Shown here: positions 1-9,025 of the stretch, piece by piece
How positions within the stretch are numbered: position 1 is the stretch's first letter
Layout: every line of letters begins with the position of its first letter
Source: Myxococcales bacterium
Lineage (GTDB): Bacteria; Myxococcota; UBA727; JABDBI01
Reading direction: 5' to 3'
DNA: 64,000 bases
Assembly: GCA_023898405.1 (NCBI GenBank)
Contig: CP060221.1
Location: 248,001 to 312,000, forward strand
The notes under the pieces: generated by a model
Seen by the model: the letters and a program-made list of their open reading frames with translations, nothing else
Told to the model about the DNA's origin: nothing
Database searches by the model: none
Made by a program: the position numbers and the translations under genes

Positions 1-3000
1 GCAAGGCATAAGCCGCACCGTAGGCTTTCATAGCCCACACTTCCATTTCCCCAAGACGTTGCCCACCAAATTGAGCTTTACCGCCAAGAGGTTGTTGAGT
101 CACTAATGAATAGGGCCCGATTGAACGCGCATGGATCTTTTCATCAACCAAGTGGTGCAATTTAAGAATGTACATAACACCAACTGTCACATCTTGATCG
201 AATGGATCACCCGTACGACCGTCAAAAAGAATGCTTTGTCCGCTCTCATCTCTAAGACCTTTTTTCAAAAGATCTCTGATTGCAGTCTCTGGCGCACCGT
301 CAAAAACCGGTGTTGCCATCGGTACTCCATCTTTAAGTTTATCGACTAATTTCCCAAGCTCTATATTATCGAGACCATCTATCAGTTTTTCATCGAGTGA
401 GTCTTCAAAAACATCTTTAAGCATGGCCTTCACAGCTGGCGCATTCTTTTGCCAATGCATCAAGCGCTCAAGCTCAGCCCCCACACCCTTGGCAGCCCAT
501 CCTAAGTGAGCTTCTAGGATCTGTCCTACGTTCATCCGGCTCGGCACACCCAATGGGTTAAGAACAATATCCACAGGAGTTCCATCAGCGAGATAAGGCA
601 TATCTTCTTCAGGAAGCACGCGGGAAATAACCCCCTTGTTACCGTGACGACCTGCCATTTTATCACCAGGCTGAAGCTTTCTTTTTACTGCAACGAAAAC
701 TTTTACCATCTTGATAACGCCCGGAGGCAGTTCATCACCTTCCTTAAGACGCTTAATTCGATCGCTAAAAGATTCTCGAACAATATCTATTTGCTCACTG
801 GTCGCCTGAACAATTTTCTGCACCCGTTCTTTTAGATCTTTATCGGAAATAGGTATATCACCGAAATACTTCCACTCGATTTCTGATAGAACCTGTTGGG
901 TAAGCTCATCACCTTTTTTAAGCAGTACTTTTCCTTTTTCATCGACCAACTTATTAATAGCAACATTACCAGCCAACAAAGCCGTTACACGTTCAACAGC
1001 AGAGTTTCTGATGATTCTGATTTCGTCATTTTGATCTTTCAAAAGCTGTGCTTCTTCTTCTTCTTCATTAGCTCGGGCACGGCTATCTTTATCAATTCCT
1101 TTACGAGTGAACACTTTAGCTTCAATTACTGTCCCACTGGAACCAGGGCTCATGCGTAAACTTGAATCTTTTACGTCACCAGCCTTTTCTCCGAAAATAG
1201 CTCGCAAAAGTTTTTCTTCTGGCGAAAGCTGTGTTTCTCCTTTAGGAGTTATTTTTCCAACCAGGATATCGCCGGCCTTTACTTCAGCACCAATACGCAC
1301 AACACCTGCTTCGTCTAAATCCTTGAGCATTTCCTCCCCAGCATTGGGAATATCTCTTGTGATTTCTTCTGGACCAAGTTTGGTATCCCGCGCGACACAC
1401 TCATGCTCTTCAATATGAATTGAAGTGTAATGATCTTCTTTCAAAAGACGTTCGCTGATTAAGATCGAATCTTCGAAGTTATAACCACCCCACGGCATCA
1501 GGGCAGCCACTACATTTCGCCCTAAAGCCAATTCGCCACAATCAGTTGAAGGACCATCGGCCAAAACGTCGCCTTTCTCAACAATATCACCTACCTGAAC
1601 AATGGCCTTCTGATTGAAACAGGTGCTGTGATTTGAGCGTTGATATTTTGATAGTCGATAGATGTCGACTTGAGAGCCACTATCATCAATTTCATGAGCG
1701 TTTACGCGCACAACAATTCTTGAAGCATCAACGTGATCTACGCGGCCAGAACGGCGAGCAACCTGGCAAACCCCGGAGTCGCGAGCAACCACAGCTTCCA
1801 TACCAGTACCAACAAGCGGAGCATCTGATCGCAACAAAGGCACAGCTTGACGCTGCATGTTCGATCCCATTAACGCACGGTTTGCATCATCATGTTCAAG
1901 AAAAGGTATAAGACCAGCAGCTACCGATACCAGCTGATTCGGTGAAACATCCATCAATGTGACTTCTTCTCTTGGAACAAGAGTTGTTTCACCGCCCTTT
2001 CGTACAGGAATAAAGGCATCCGCAATTTCGCCCGTAGCTTTATCAAGCGCTGTATTTGCTTGAGCGATCACTTCGTTTTCTTCTTGCAGAGCAGAGAAAT
2101 AAGCGATCTCATCACAAGGTTTGCAATCTATAACGCGACGATAAGGTGTCTCAACGAAACCATATTCGTTGACACGAGCAAAAGTCGACAACGAAGCAAT
2201 AAGACCAATATTTGGTCCTTCAGGGGTCTCAATTGGACAGATTCTTCCATAGTGAGTTGGGTGAACATCGCGCACTTCAAAACCAGCACGATCGCGAGTC
2301 AATCCACCTGGTCCCAATGCCGATAACCGTCGTTTGTGAGTAACTTCAGAAAGAGGATTGGTTTGATCCATGAATTGCGAAAGCTGTGATGATCCAAAAA
2401 ATTCTTTAACAACCGCTGCAACGGGCTTATTATTGATTAAGTCGTGAGGCATCAATGTATCAACTTCTTGCACACTCATACGCTCTTTGATGGCACGTTC
2501 CATACGCACTAAGCCAACACGATACTGATTCTCTATCAATTCTCCAACAGCTCTTACTCGACGATTACCGAGGTGATCAATATCATCGACTACACCATCG
2601 CCATTACGTAAATCAATTAGATACTTAACGACTTCCAAAATATCACGCTTTGTCAGTACTCGGTTTTCCAAAGATTCATCAATATTAAACTTATGATTAA
2701 GCTTAAGCCGGCCTACTTCAGAAAGGTCGTAACGTTCTGGATTAAAAAAGAGATTATAAAAAAGATTTTCAGCAGTTTCTAAAGTTGGAGGCTCGCCCGG
2801 ACGCATGCGACGATATATCTCAAAAATTGCTTCTTCACGTGTCGAAACCTTATCTTGATTAAGGGTATCTGAAAAATAAGATCCTACATTGAGACCATCT
2901 ATGAAGAGTACTTTAACCTTATCAAAACCACTGGCACGCAAGCTTTCTAATTTAGCCTGCGTCAGCACTTCGTTACATTCGAGAAGGACTTCCCCAGTCT

Positions 3001-3940
3001 CTTCGTTGATCATGTCTTCAGCTGAAATCAGCCCATCGACTTGACTTTCTTCCACCGGAAGAACTTTCATACCAGCTTCTTGCATTTTCTTGATAGAAAG
3101 ATTGGTGAACTTACGGTTCTTCCGAACGAAAACATCACCAGTCTCTGGATCAACAACATCTCTAGTTGAGCGTTGACCGAGCAGTTTATCGTAATCAATT
3201 ACCTTCTCAAATATGCCTTGAGCAGGCATCAACAGAGTATCTGCATTATAAAAATATTTAAGCAATTCTTCTGTGCTATAACCAAGAGCTTTTAGAAGAA
3301 TAGTGGCGTGAAACTTCCGCCTACGATCAATTCGGCAATATATTAAGTCTTTGTGATCAAATTCAAAATCCAACCAAGAACCGCGGTAAGGAATAACACG
3401 TGCATTGTAAAGAAGTTTCCCAGAAGCATGGGTACGTCCACGATCGCTATCAAAAAACACACCAGGACTACGATGAAGCTGACTTACGATGACGCGCTCT
3501 GTGCCGTTTATTACAAAGGTCCCAAAATCTGTCATCAAGGGAATTTCCCCGAAATACACCTCTTGCTCTTTTACGTCCCTAATCGATTGTTCTTGAGTAT
3601 TTTCGTCTTTATCCCATATCACCAAACGAACAACAACGCGAATAGGCGCAGCAAAGGTCATTCCGCGCGAACGACATTCGTCAACATCGTATTTTGGCCT
3701 ATCAAGATGATAGCTTACAAATTCTAAGGATGCTGTCTCGTTATAATCTTTTATAGGGAAAACTGATTCAAAGACACCTTGCAGACCAGTAGATTCCCGC
3801 TGATCAACAGGGACGTTTGCTTGTAAAAACTTGGCGTAACTACGCTTTTGAATATCTATCAAACTAGGGATTTCGAGCTTCGCTTTGATTTTGGCAAAAT
3901 TCTTCCGAGCTGCGAAGTTTTGCTGTATTACGTGGGTCAT
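1..3940 (-). CDS. rpoB: DNA-directed RNA polymerase subunit beta, 3' end outside window
   Basis: Catalytic beta subunit of RNA polymerase. The reverse strand is open from the ATG at 3940 to the window edge (about 1313 codons). By comparison with the E. coli protein, only the last ~50 residues are missing. The rifampicin region (residues about 514-545, near 2305-2400) reads GSSQLSQFMDQTNPLSEVTH, followed by KRRLSALGPGG; the Asp, His and Ser positions linked to resistance are wild type. Further signatures are GRICPIETPEGPNIGLI, GDKMAGRHGNKGVIS and, at the window edge, GGKAQFGGQRLGEMEVWA. A Glu-rich stretch (EEEEEAQ) lies in the lineage-variable insertion. The gene upstream is a divergent membrane protein, not rplL, so rpoB appears to have its own promoter and a ~320-nt leader. 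rpoC would be expected beyond the left edge. Identity is certain. Confidence 0.98.
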   Translation of the reverse strand, partial: MTHVIQQNFAARKNFAKIKAKLEIPSLIDIQKRSYAKFLQANVPVDQRESTGLQGVFESVFPIKDYNETASLEFVSYHLDRPKYDVDECRSRGMTFAAPIRVVVRLVIWDKDENTQEQSIRDVKEQEVYFGEIPLMTDFGTFVINGTERVIVSQLHRSPGVFFDSDRGRTHASGKLLYNARVIPYRGSWLDFEFDHKDLIYCRIDRRRKFHATILLKALGYSTEELLKYFYNADTLLMPAQGIFEKVIDYDKLLGQRSTRDVVDPETGDVFVRKNRKFTNLSIKKMQEAGMKVLPVEESQVDGLISAEDMINEETGEVLLECNEVLTQAKLESLRASGFDKVKVLFIDGLNVGSYFSDTLNQDKVSTREEAIFEIYRRMRPGEPPTLETAENLFYNLFFNPERYDLSEVGRLKLNHKFNIDESLENRVLTKRDILEVVKYLIDLRNGDGVVDDIDHLGNRRVRAVGELIENQYRVGLVRMERAIKERMSVQEVDTLMPHDLINNKPVAAVVKEFFGSSQLSQFMDQTNPLSEVTHKRRLSALGPGGLTRDRAGFEVRDVHPTHYGRICPIETPEGPNIGLIASLSTFARVNEYGFVETPYRRVIDCKPCDEIAYFSALQEENEVIAQANTALDKATGEIADAFIPVRKGGETTLVPREEVTLMDVSPNQLVSVAAGLIPFLEHDDANRALMGSNMQRQAVPLLRSDAPLVGTGMEAVVARDSGVCQVARRSGRVDHVDASRIVVRVNAHEIDDSGSQVDIYRLSKYQRSNHSTCFNQKAIVQVGDIVEKGDVLADGPSTDCGELALGRNVVAALMPWGGYNFEDSILISERLLKEDHYTSIHIEEHECVARDTKLGPEEITRDIPNAGEEMLKDLDEAGVVRIGAEVKAGDILVGKITPKGETQLSPEEKLLRAIFGEKAGDVKDSSLRMSPGSSGTVIEAKVFTRKGIDKDSRARANEEEEEAQLLKDQNDEIRIIRNSAVERVTALLAGNVAINKLVDEKGKVLLKKGDELTQQVLSEIEWKYFGDIPISDKDLKERVQKIVQATSEQIDIVRESFSDRIKRLKEGDELPPGVIKMVKVFVAVKRKLQPGDKMAGRHGNKGVISRVLPEEDMPYLADGTPVDIVLNPLGVPSRMNVGQILEAHLGWAAKGVGAELERLMHWQKNAPAVKAMLKDVFEDSLDEKLIDGLDNIELGKLVDKLKDGVPMATPVFDGAPETAIRDLLKKGLRDESGQSILFDGRTGDPFDQDVTVGVMYILKLHHLVDEKIHARSIGPYSLVTQQPLGGKAQFGGQRLGEMEVWAMKAYGAAYAL

Positions 3941-4039
3941 GGAATTCCAATACTCCGCTTTCAATTCTAAACCGGGTTAAGATAGAGATGCTGTTCACAT
4001 GCTTTTCGCACTTACAGAGCTTCAATTAAGGCTCTTACA

Positions 4040-4073
4040 TAAAAAAGCAACCCGTACCCATAGAATTTACGGG
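4040..4073 (-). terminator. Terminator-like hairpin 2 in the rpoB leader
   Basis: On the minus strand CCCGTA (4073-4068) pairs with TACGGG (4056-4051) across an 11-nt loop, followed by TTGCTTTTTT. It lies 100 nt before the rpoB start and downstream of a stronger hairpin at 4111-4161. No gene ends just upstream on this strand, so it could act as an attenuator. The stem is short (6 bp), so it may be weak. Confidence 0.5.
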
Positions 4074-4110
4074 CAGAGGCCTAGAGGGACAACACCTTAC
4101 ATCACATCAC

Positions 4111-4161
4111 AGAAAAAAAAGAACCCCCGCCCGGTTAGGGGGGGCAAGGCCGGGCGGAGGT
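4111..4161 (-). terminator. Strong intrinsic-terminator structure in the rpoB leader (possible attenuator)
   Basis: Read on the minus strand, ACCTCCGCCCGG pairs with CCGGGCGGGGGT (12 bp with one G-U pair) around a 15-nt loop and is followed by TTCTTTTTTTT, the classic intrinsic-terminator form. It sits about 170 nt upstream of the rpoB ATG. The gene beyond it (from 4472) is transcribed away, so no upstream minus-strand gene needs this terminator. Regulated read-through into rpoB is the natural reading; a relic of a lost rplL-rpoB junction is the alternative. Confidence 0.75.
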
Positions 4162-4260
4162 ACCATGATGTATGACAGCTTTGTTATGAACTTTGATTTA
4201 AGCTGTCAATCCCTTAGGAAATAATTTTGAAACTTTTCTTAACTAGAGAGATTAATAGCG

Positions 4261-4299
4261 CTTTAGGGATTATACCTAAAGAATATTTGGTCGTGTCCA
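4261..4299 (-). promoter_or_regulatory. Candidate rpoB promoter with a palindrome over the -10
   Basis: On the minus strand TGGACA (4299-4294) is followed after 19 nt by a perfect TATAAT (4274-4269). The -10 lies in the centre of an inverted repeat, CTTTAGG-GATTATA-CCTAAAG (4261-4281), which could be an operator. Initiation near 4262 would give a leader of about 320 nt containing both terminator-like hairpins. The 19-nt spacing is longer than ideal. Confidence 0.45.
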
Positions 4300-4347
4300 G
4301 AAAATATTTCTATAAGGCTTTTCAAAAAGCTTTTACTTCACAGTGAG
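4289..4347. repeat. Degenerate relic of the 120-bp hairpin element
   Basis: The first 17 bases from 4289 match the end of the 120-bp element at 16179 at 16 of 17 positions, followed by recognisable but decayed AAGGCTT and TTCAC segments. The other end is not visible. If it is a relic, it supplies the -35 hexamer of the proposed rpoB promoter. Confidence 0.35.
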
Positions 4348-4471
4348 CATATCTAGCGCCTCTGGCAACCTCCCAAATTGATTGAAAATTTTTTTGAAAT
4401 TTAAAACAGAGTTCAATTAAGCTCATTAATTTTATATAAAAAATAAGTCAGTATTTATTGAGGTGACCAAC

Positions 4472-5968
4472 ATGATTAAAAATTCACCTTTGCTTAATCG
4501 TATTTACAATATGCTCTATTGCCCTATGGACATTGCGGGACTTGCTGTCTTCCGCATATATTTTGGAGCCATAATTTTGTACGAATGCTGGCGAGGCACT
4601 AGGCTTCTACCAGTGGTGGGCGAATACAATTATCAGCTTATTTACTTTAAATATCGTTTCTTTGAATGGGTAAACCCTATTACTCCACAAGCCATGGAGT
4701 GGGTATTTCGCATTTATGCATTGGCCGGATTAGCCATAGTTTTGGGGATTTTTTACCGCTTTGCCTCAATAACTGCAGCTTTATGTATTTCCTATATTTT
4801 TCTGGTTGATATAACCAATTATTTAAACCATATCTATCTCGTAATTATCGTTTCATACATGATGATATTTATCCCTGCCCATAAAGGCTGGTCGTTATAT
4901 GCTCTTTTTAATAAGAGAAAATCTTGTTCAACAACGCCAGGGTGGGCAGTTTGGCTCTTACGCTTTCAAATTGGAATTGTGTATTTCTACGGGGCTATAG
5001 CCAAAATGAATGTAGATTGGATCAATGGTATGCCGCTCTACAATTGGCTCAAGGGCCACGAGCTGGACTACCCCATAGAGGCATTTGTTTCAAGTACTGC
5101 GGGTGTGTATTTTTTCACTTACATGGGTCTCTTATATGATCTCTTGGTAGTGCCTCTTTTACTATACAGACCCACACGAGCCATAGCCTTTTGCTTAACG
5201 CTATCATTTCACCTTACCAATTTTCACTTGTTTAATATTGGGATTTTCCCTTGGTTCATGATTGGCGCAACAACCATATTTTTTGATACTAATTGGCCGC
5301 GTAGTTTCTTGGCGTTCTTTTTCAAAGACCAATTTCATCCTATTTCATCTACTTTAAAGCCACCCGCTCATTTAAATACGTGGCAGAAAAGCGGGCTTGT
5401 GCTCTTGTGCAGCCATCTTGTGTTTCAAAGTATTTTTCCCTTAAGACACTTCTTTTTCCATACCAATGGAAGCTGGACCGAGGAAGGACACAATTTCTCT
5501 TGGCACATGAAGTTAAGAGGCAAAACCAGCATCGTTAACTTTATCGTCAAAGACCCAGAAACCGGCAAATCAATTTATATTGACCCCAAACGCTATCTTA
5601 CGAGACGACAGGTGACAAAGATGTCGGGAAAACCCGCTCTTATTTTACAATTTGCCCATTTCTTACGAGATAAGTTCACTCAACCTGGTGAAAAGCCCGT
5701 TGAGGTTTATGCTGAAGGAAGAGTAAAACTAAACGGCCGTAATGCTCAGCGTTTGGTTGATCCAAATGTTAACCTTGCTCAGATTTCCTCAATAAAACTC
5801 TTTGGCAACGAATGGCTCTTTCCTTTAAGGCAACCTGTTTGGAATGCAGAAAACAAAAGAAACCGCTTTGGGCCGGCTCTCGTTAGAGATGAAATTGCCA
5901 TGAAAGCAATTCCAGAACTAAACGGCAACGAGAATAAAGTAGTCGAGAATGTTCTACCCGAAAAATAA
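4472..5968 (+). CDS. HTTM-domain membrane protein related to vitamin K-dependent gamma-carboxylase
   Basis: Polytopic membrane protein of 498 residues related to gamma-glutamyl carboxylases. Visible parallels with the animal enzyme, from family knowledge, are PAHKGWS (matching the region of its essential His), the segment AIAKMNVDWINGMPLYNW whose Lys178 aligns with the catalytic-base Lys, FHLTNFHLFNIGIFPW, and the lumenal-type block NGSWTEEGHNFSWHMKLRG. The N-terminal ~300 residues carry several hydrophobic helices and the C-terminal ~180 are soluble. I chose ATG 4472 because AGGTG lies 6-7 nt upstream; a GTG at 4463 is also in frame. It stands alone, divergent from rpoB. Bacterial homologues exist, but their substrates are generally unknown; carboxylase activity here is an inference. 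Confidence 0.8.
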   Translation: MIKNSPLLNRIYNMLYCPMDIAGLAVFRIYFGAIILYECWRGTRLLPVVGEYNYQLIYFKYRFFEWVNPITPQAMEWVFRIYALAGLAIVLGIFYRFASITAALCISYIFLVDITNYLNHIYLVIIVSYMMIFIPAHKGWSLYALFNKRKSCSTTPGWAVWLLRFQIGIVYFYGAIAKMNVDWINGMPLYNWLKGHELDYPIEAFVSSTAGVYFFTYMGLLYDLLVVPLLLYRPTRAIAFCLTLSFHLTNFHLFNIGIFPWFMIGATTIFFDTNWPRSFLAFFFKDQFHPISSTLKPPAHLNTWQKSGLVLLCSHLVFQSIFPLRHFFFHTNGSWTEEGHNFSWHMKLRGKTSIVNFIVKDPETGKSIYIDPKRYLTRRQVTKMSGKPALILQFAHFLRDKFTQPGEKPVEVYAEGRVKLNGRNAQRLVDPNVNLAQISSIKLFGNEWLFPLRQPVWNAENKRNRFGPALVRDEIAMKAIPELNGNENKVVENVLPEK

Positions 5969-5994
5969 ACTTTGTATTTAATCCCTTCTTTTTT

Positions 5995-6030
5995 AATCTG
6001 CTTGCACATTACTGCTTAGCAAGCAGATTT
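5995..6030. terminator. Hairpin between convergent genes
   Basis: An 11-bp perfect stem (AATCTGCTTGC with GCAAGCAGATT) lies between the HTTM gene and the convergent proS. The T-tract is poor on the plus side (TTTGATTC) and absent on the minus side, so terminator function is uncertain. Confidence 0.4.
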
Positions 6031-6099
6031 GATTCGATCTGGTTTAAGGACCGAATTTTTACTAAAACTTGTGGAAAGCATTCATCTTTACATCAATCA

Positions 6100-7821
6100 T
6101 CAACACAAGCTCTGTCCCTTAGCCTGGTCGAGCATAGCTTTTATTTGCCCGACATAGTCGCTATCCAAAGACAAGATTTTGACTCCTTGGGAATGCTCTG
6201 CACGAGGCAGCACCTCAAGCTCTCTGTTTTTAATGCCGCGCTTCCCTAAAGTAATCCGCAGTGGGCATCCTATGAGATCTGCATCATTAAGTTTTACGCC
6301 TGCGCGTTCATCACGATCATCGTAAAGAACTTCCACTCCGGCATTTGAAAGATTTTCATATATTTTGTGCGCTTCATCGCTCACTTCTTTATCCACTCCG
6401 AGCGAAACCAAGTGCACATGGTAAGGCGCAATAGCCACCGGCCAAATTATTCCTTTATCATCGTGGTTTTGTTCAATAGCAGCAGCGGCGGTTCTTCCCA
6501 CACCGATGCCGTAACACCCCATCTCCATCACGATGTTCTCACCATGTTCATTTTGCACAGTCGCCGACATAGCCTTGGAATATTTTGTACCCAAATAAAA
6601 AATATGTCCCACTTCGATTCCACGCAAAATATTAAATGGGGCCCGGCATTCTGGGCATGGATCTTGTGCTTGCGCTTGCCTAATATCAAAAAATTCAGGA
6701 TCGATGTCTCTTAAAACATCTACTCCTGACCAATGACACCCTACTTTATTTGCTCCAGCAAACATATTGAGCTCATTTTTTAGGTCATTATCGGCCACAA
6801 CTCGAATTCCGGTATTAACAGGACCTATAAAGCCAATGGGGCCTATTTCATCAGCAACTTTTTTATCTGGCGCGAGTTGCACTATGTCTGCCTTCAAAGC
6901 TTCTTTAAGCTTGACTTCACTAACTTCTTGATTTCCTCGAACCAACACCAAACAAAGGACATCATCTATTTCATAAACAAGCGTCTTGATAATGCGCTCT
7001 TTACCTACTCCAAGGATCTTGGCTTGCTCATCTACACTGTGATGTCCACGTGTATCGACCTCAAGCAAAGCTCCTTCCTGTCTTCTTTCTTTTTCCTTGG
7101 GAGTAGCAATATGAGCAAGCTCTACATTGGCTGCATAGCCGCATGCTTCACAGCTGGCGATGGCGTCTTCACCCGACTGGGCAAGCACCTGAAACTCATG
7201 ACTCATATCTCCTCCGATAGAGCCTGTGGCTGCCCGCACCGCGCGAAACTTTAATCCGCAGCGTTTAAAAATACGATGATAGGCATCCCACATATCCTGA
7301 TAGACCTGATCCTGGCTCTTTTTATCCACACAGAAGGAATAGGCATCCTTCATTATAAATTCCCGACCGCGCATCAAACCAAAACGAGGACGCACTTCAT
7401 CGCGAAATTTGGTTTGAATTTGATAAAGCGTTAAAGGCAAATTTTTGTAACTTTTTACGTTATCTCTCACTAAAGCACATATTACTTCTTCGTGGGTAGG
7501 ACCTAAGCAAAAATCAGTATCCTTTCTATCTTTAAACCGTAAAAGCTCTGGCCCATACTCGCTGTAACGCCCGCTCTCTTTCCATAGATCTGCTGGCTGA
7601 ACCATAGGCATCAAAAGTTCTTGCGCACCAGCCTGATCCATTTCTTGCTCAATAATTGCCGAGATTTTTTGTATAACCCTGAATCCCAAAGGAAGATAAT
7701 TATAAATTCCAGCAGCAACTTTACGAATCAAGCCGGCTCTCAGCATTAATTGATGGCTCACCACAACCGCATCACCAGGAACTTCACGCATGGTGGGCAA
7801 AAATAATTTAGACACAAACAT
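6100..7821 (-). CDS. proS: Prolyl-tRNA synthetase
   Basis: Cytoplasmic class II aminoacyl-tRNA synthetase of 573 residues, charging tRNA-Pro. The bacterial-type architecture is clear: an N-terminal catalytic half with motif 2 (FRDEVRPRFGLMRGREFIMK), a ~180-residue editing insertion that hydrolyses Ala-tRNA-Pro, then motif 3 (GCYGIGVGRTAAAAIEQ) and a C-terminal anticodon-binding domain. Length matches the usual ~570 residues. The ATG at 7821 is preceded by AGGG. The gene is transcribed alone and is divergent from the SpoIID-like gene. Confidence 0.97.
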   Translation of the reverse strand: MFVSKLFLPTMREVPGDAVVVSHQLMLRAGLIRKVAAGIYNYLPLGFRVIQKISAIIEQEMDQAGAQELLMPMVQPADLWKESGRYSEYGPELLRFKDRKDTDFCLGPTHEEVICALVRDNVKSYKNLPLTLYQIQTKFRDEVRPRFGLMRGREFIMKDAYSFCVDKKSQDQVYQDMWDAYHRIFKRCGLKFRAVRAATGSIGGDMSHEFQVLAQSGEDAIASCEACGYAANVELAHIATPKEKERRQEGALLEVDTRGHHSVDEQAKILGVGKERIIKTLVYEIDDVLCLVLVRGNQEVSEVKLKEALKADIVQLAPDKKVADEIGPIGFIGPVNTGIRVVADNDLKNELNMFAGANKVGCHWSGVDVLRDIDPEFFDIRQAQAQDPCPECRAPFNILRGIEVGHIFYLGTKYSKAMSATVQNEHGENIVMEMGCYGIGVGRTAAAAIEQNHDDKGIIWPVAIAPYHVHLVSLGVDKEVSDEAHKIYENLSNAGVEVLYDDRDERAGVKLNDADLIGCPLRITLGKRGIKNRELEVLPRAEHSQGVKILSLDSDYVGQIKAMLDQAKGQSLC

Positions 7822-7904
7822 AAGTGACCCTAAGTTTTCATGACAGACAAAGAACTCACTAGCCTGAGATTATCAATGCCGCAATAAGCTTATAGCAATC
7901 CAAT

Positions 7905-7979
7905 AAATTAACGGAGATTTAATTTCTGAGCACTCACAGCAAATGAGGACTAGGAAGAAATTAAAAGTTCCGTTAATTT
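7905..7979. repeat. Long imperfect inverted repeat between divergent genes
   Basis: AAATTAACGGA (7905-7915) continues into GATTTAATTTCT and is mirrored by AGAAATTAAAAGTTCCGTTAATTT ending at 7979, given here as two arms of 23-24 nt differing by a few bases, with a ~28-nt loop. It occupies the gap between proS and the SpoIID-like gene. It has no T-tract and no second copy seen in the window. It may be a degenerate hairpin repeat or an mRNA-leader structure. Confidence 0.5.
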
Positions 7980-8015
7980 CATGGATTGCCGTTATGAACA
8001 ACTTTAATTTTTTCC

Positions 8016-8897
8016 ATGGTAAAAAAGATGACGCAAAACTTTCAATTGCTAATTTTTACTTTTATTTTAGCTGCGACTATTGGCTGCAGCCTAAAGATTA
8101 ATAATTCAACACATCCTGCACCAACAATACTCGTTAAGCACCATGGCAAGATCATCAGCCTAGACTTAGAAAAATATGTTGCAGCTGTGCTTGCAGGTGA
8201 GGTACATGAGTCTTGGCCTATGGAAGCGCTCAAAGCTCAGGCAATAGCTGCACGCACCTTTGCTTTGCTAAGAATGCAAGAGCGTAAAAACCGCCCTTTT
8301 CACACTCAAAGTTCTGTTACGGATCAGGTTTTTAAGCACCACGAAAGCCAAAAACTTACCAAAGCCGCAAAAGAAACCCGTGGCATAGTCTTAACTTACC
8401 GCGGGCGCCTCATAGAAGCTTCCTTTCACTCTACTTGTGGTGGGCATACCTGCGATTCTAAGAGTGTTTGGGGCAAATCCTACGATTACCTGCAGGGAGT
8501 TCCTTGTTCGTACTGCTCCAACTCCCCAACTTTTCGTTGGAAGCAAAGTATTCCTTTGCCTGAAGTTGAACAAAAACTAAAACAAAAAATTTCATTTATA
8601 AACGTCTTACAACGAGGACCGTACGGTAGAGTCTTAGAGTTCTTAATTAAAGGCAACAGACAGCAAGAAATAAAAGGACAGACATTTCGAACACTTATGG
8701 GGACCATGCGCATTAAATCCACAATGATCACCAATCTTTCCATTAAAAACAATACAATTATCTTTTCGGGCCAGGGATTTGGGCATGGAGTGGGTATGTG
8801 CCAATACGGTGCTCTAGGAATGGCTAAAATGGGAAAGAACACCAGACAAATATTGCTGTACTATTATCCTCACACTAAGTTAGCGAAAATATATTAA
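8016..8897 (+). CDS. SpoIID/LytB-domain cell-wall protein
   Basis: Exported protein of 293 residues with a SpoIID/amidase-enhancer domain, a family of peptidoglycan lytic transglycosylases that act on denuded glycan. Diagnostic blocks are YVAAVLAGEVHESWPMEALK followed by AQAIAARTFAL (start of the domain), FHSTCGGHTCDS, and the C-terminal GQGFGHGVGMCQYGALGMA with TRQILLYYYP. The N-terminus is hydrophobic and ends ATIGC, a weak lipobox, so it may be a lipoprotein. Two Cys pairs (STCGGHTC and CSYC) may bind metal, as in known SpoIID. A second in-frame ATG lies at 8028. In Gram-negatives these proteins usually take part in septal or envelope remodelling. Confidence 0.88.
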   Translation: MVKKMTQNFQLLIFTFILAATIGCSLKINNSTHPAPTILVKHHGKIISLDLEKYVAAVLAGEVHESWPMEALKAQAIAARTFALLRMQERKNRPFHTQSSVTDQVFKHHESQKLTKAAKETRGIVLTYRGRLIEASFHSTCGGHTCDSKSVWGKSYDYLQGVPCSYCSNSPTFRWKQSIPLPEVEQKLKQKISFINVLQRGPYGRVLEFLIKGNRQQEIKGQTFRTLMGTMRIKSTMITNLSIKNNTIIFSGQGFGHGVGMCQYGALGMAKMGKNTRQILLYYYPHTKLAKIY

Positions 8898-9025
8898 AAA
8901 TTTAAAATATGTTATTAACCCACTAGACAGAAAAAAAATAAAATATAGTAAAGAGATCAAATGTAAATCATAATGGCAATTATTATGTTCCCCGTGGACT
9001 CATTGCTACACTAGAGGGTAGAATT

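Noticed and set aside
2275..2400. Possible rifampicin-resistance substitutions in rpoB
   Set aside because: The key Asp, His and Ser positions are wild type. The Thr in DQTNP is at a variable site and is not evidence of resistance.
131..3727. Several forward-strand frames of 60-125 codons at the left end
   Set aside because: All lie antisense within rpoB, which is read continuously on the minus strand.
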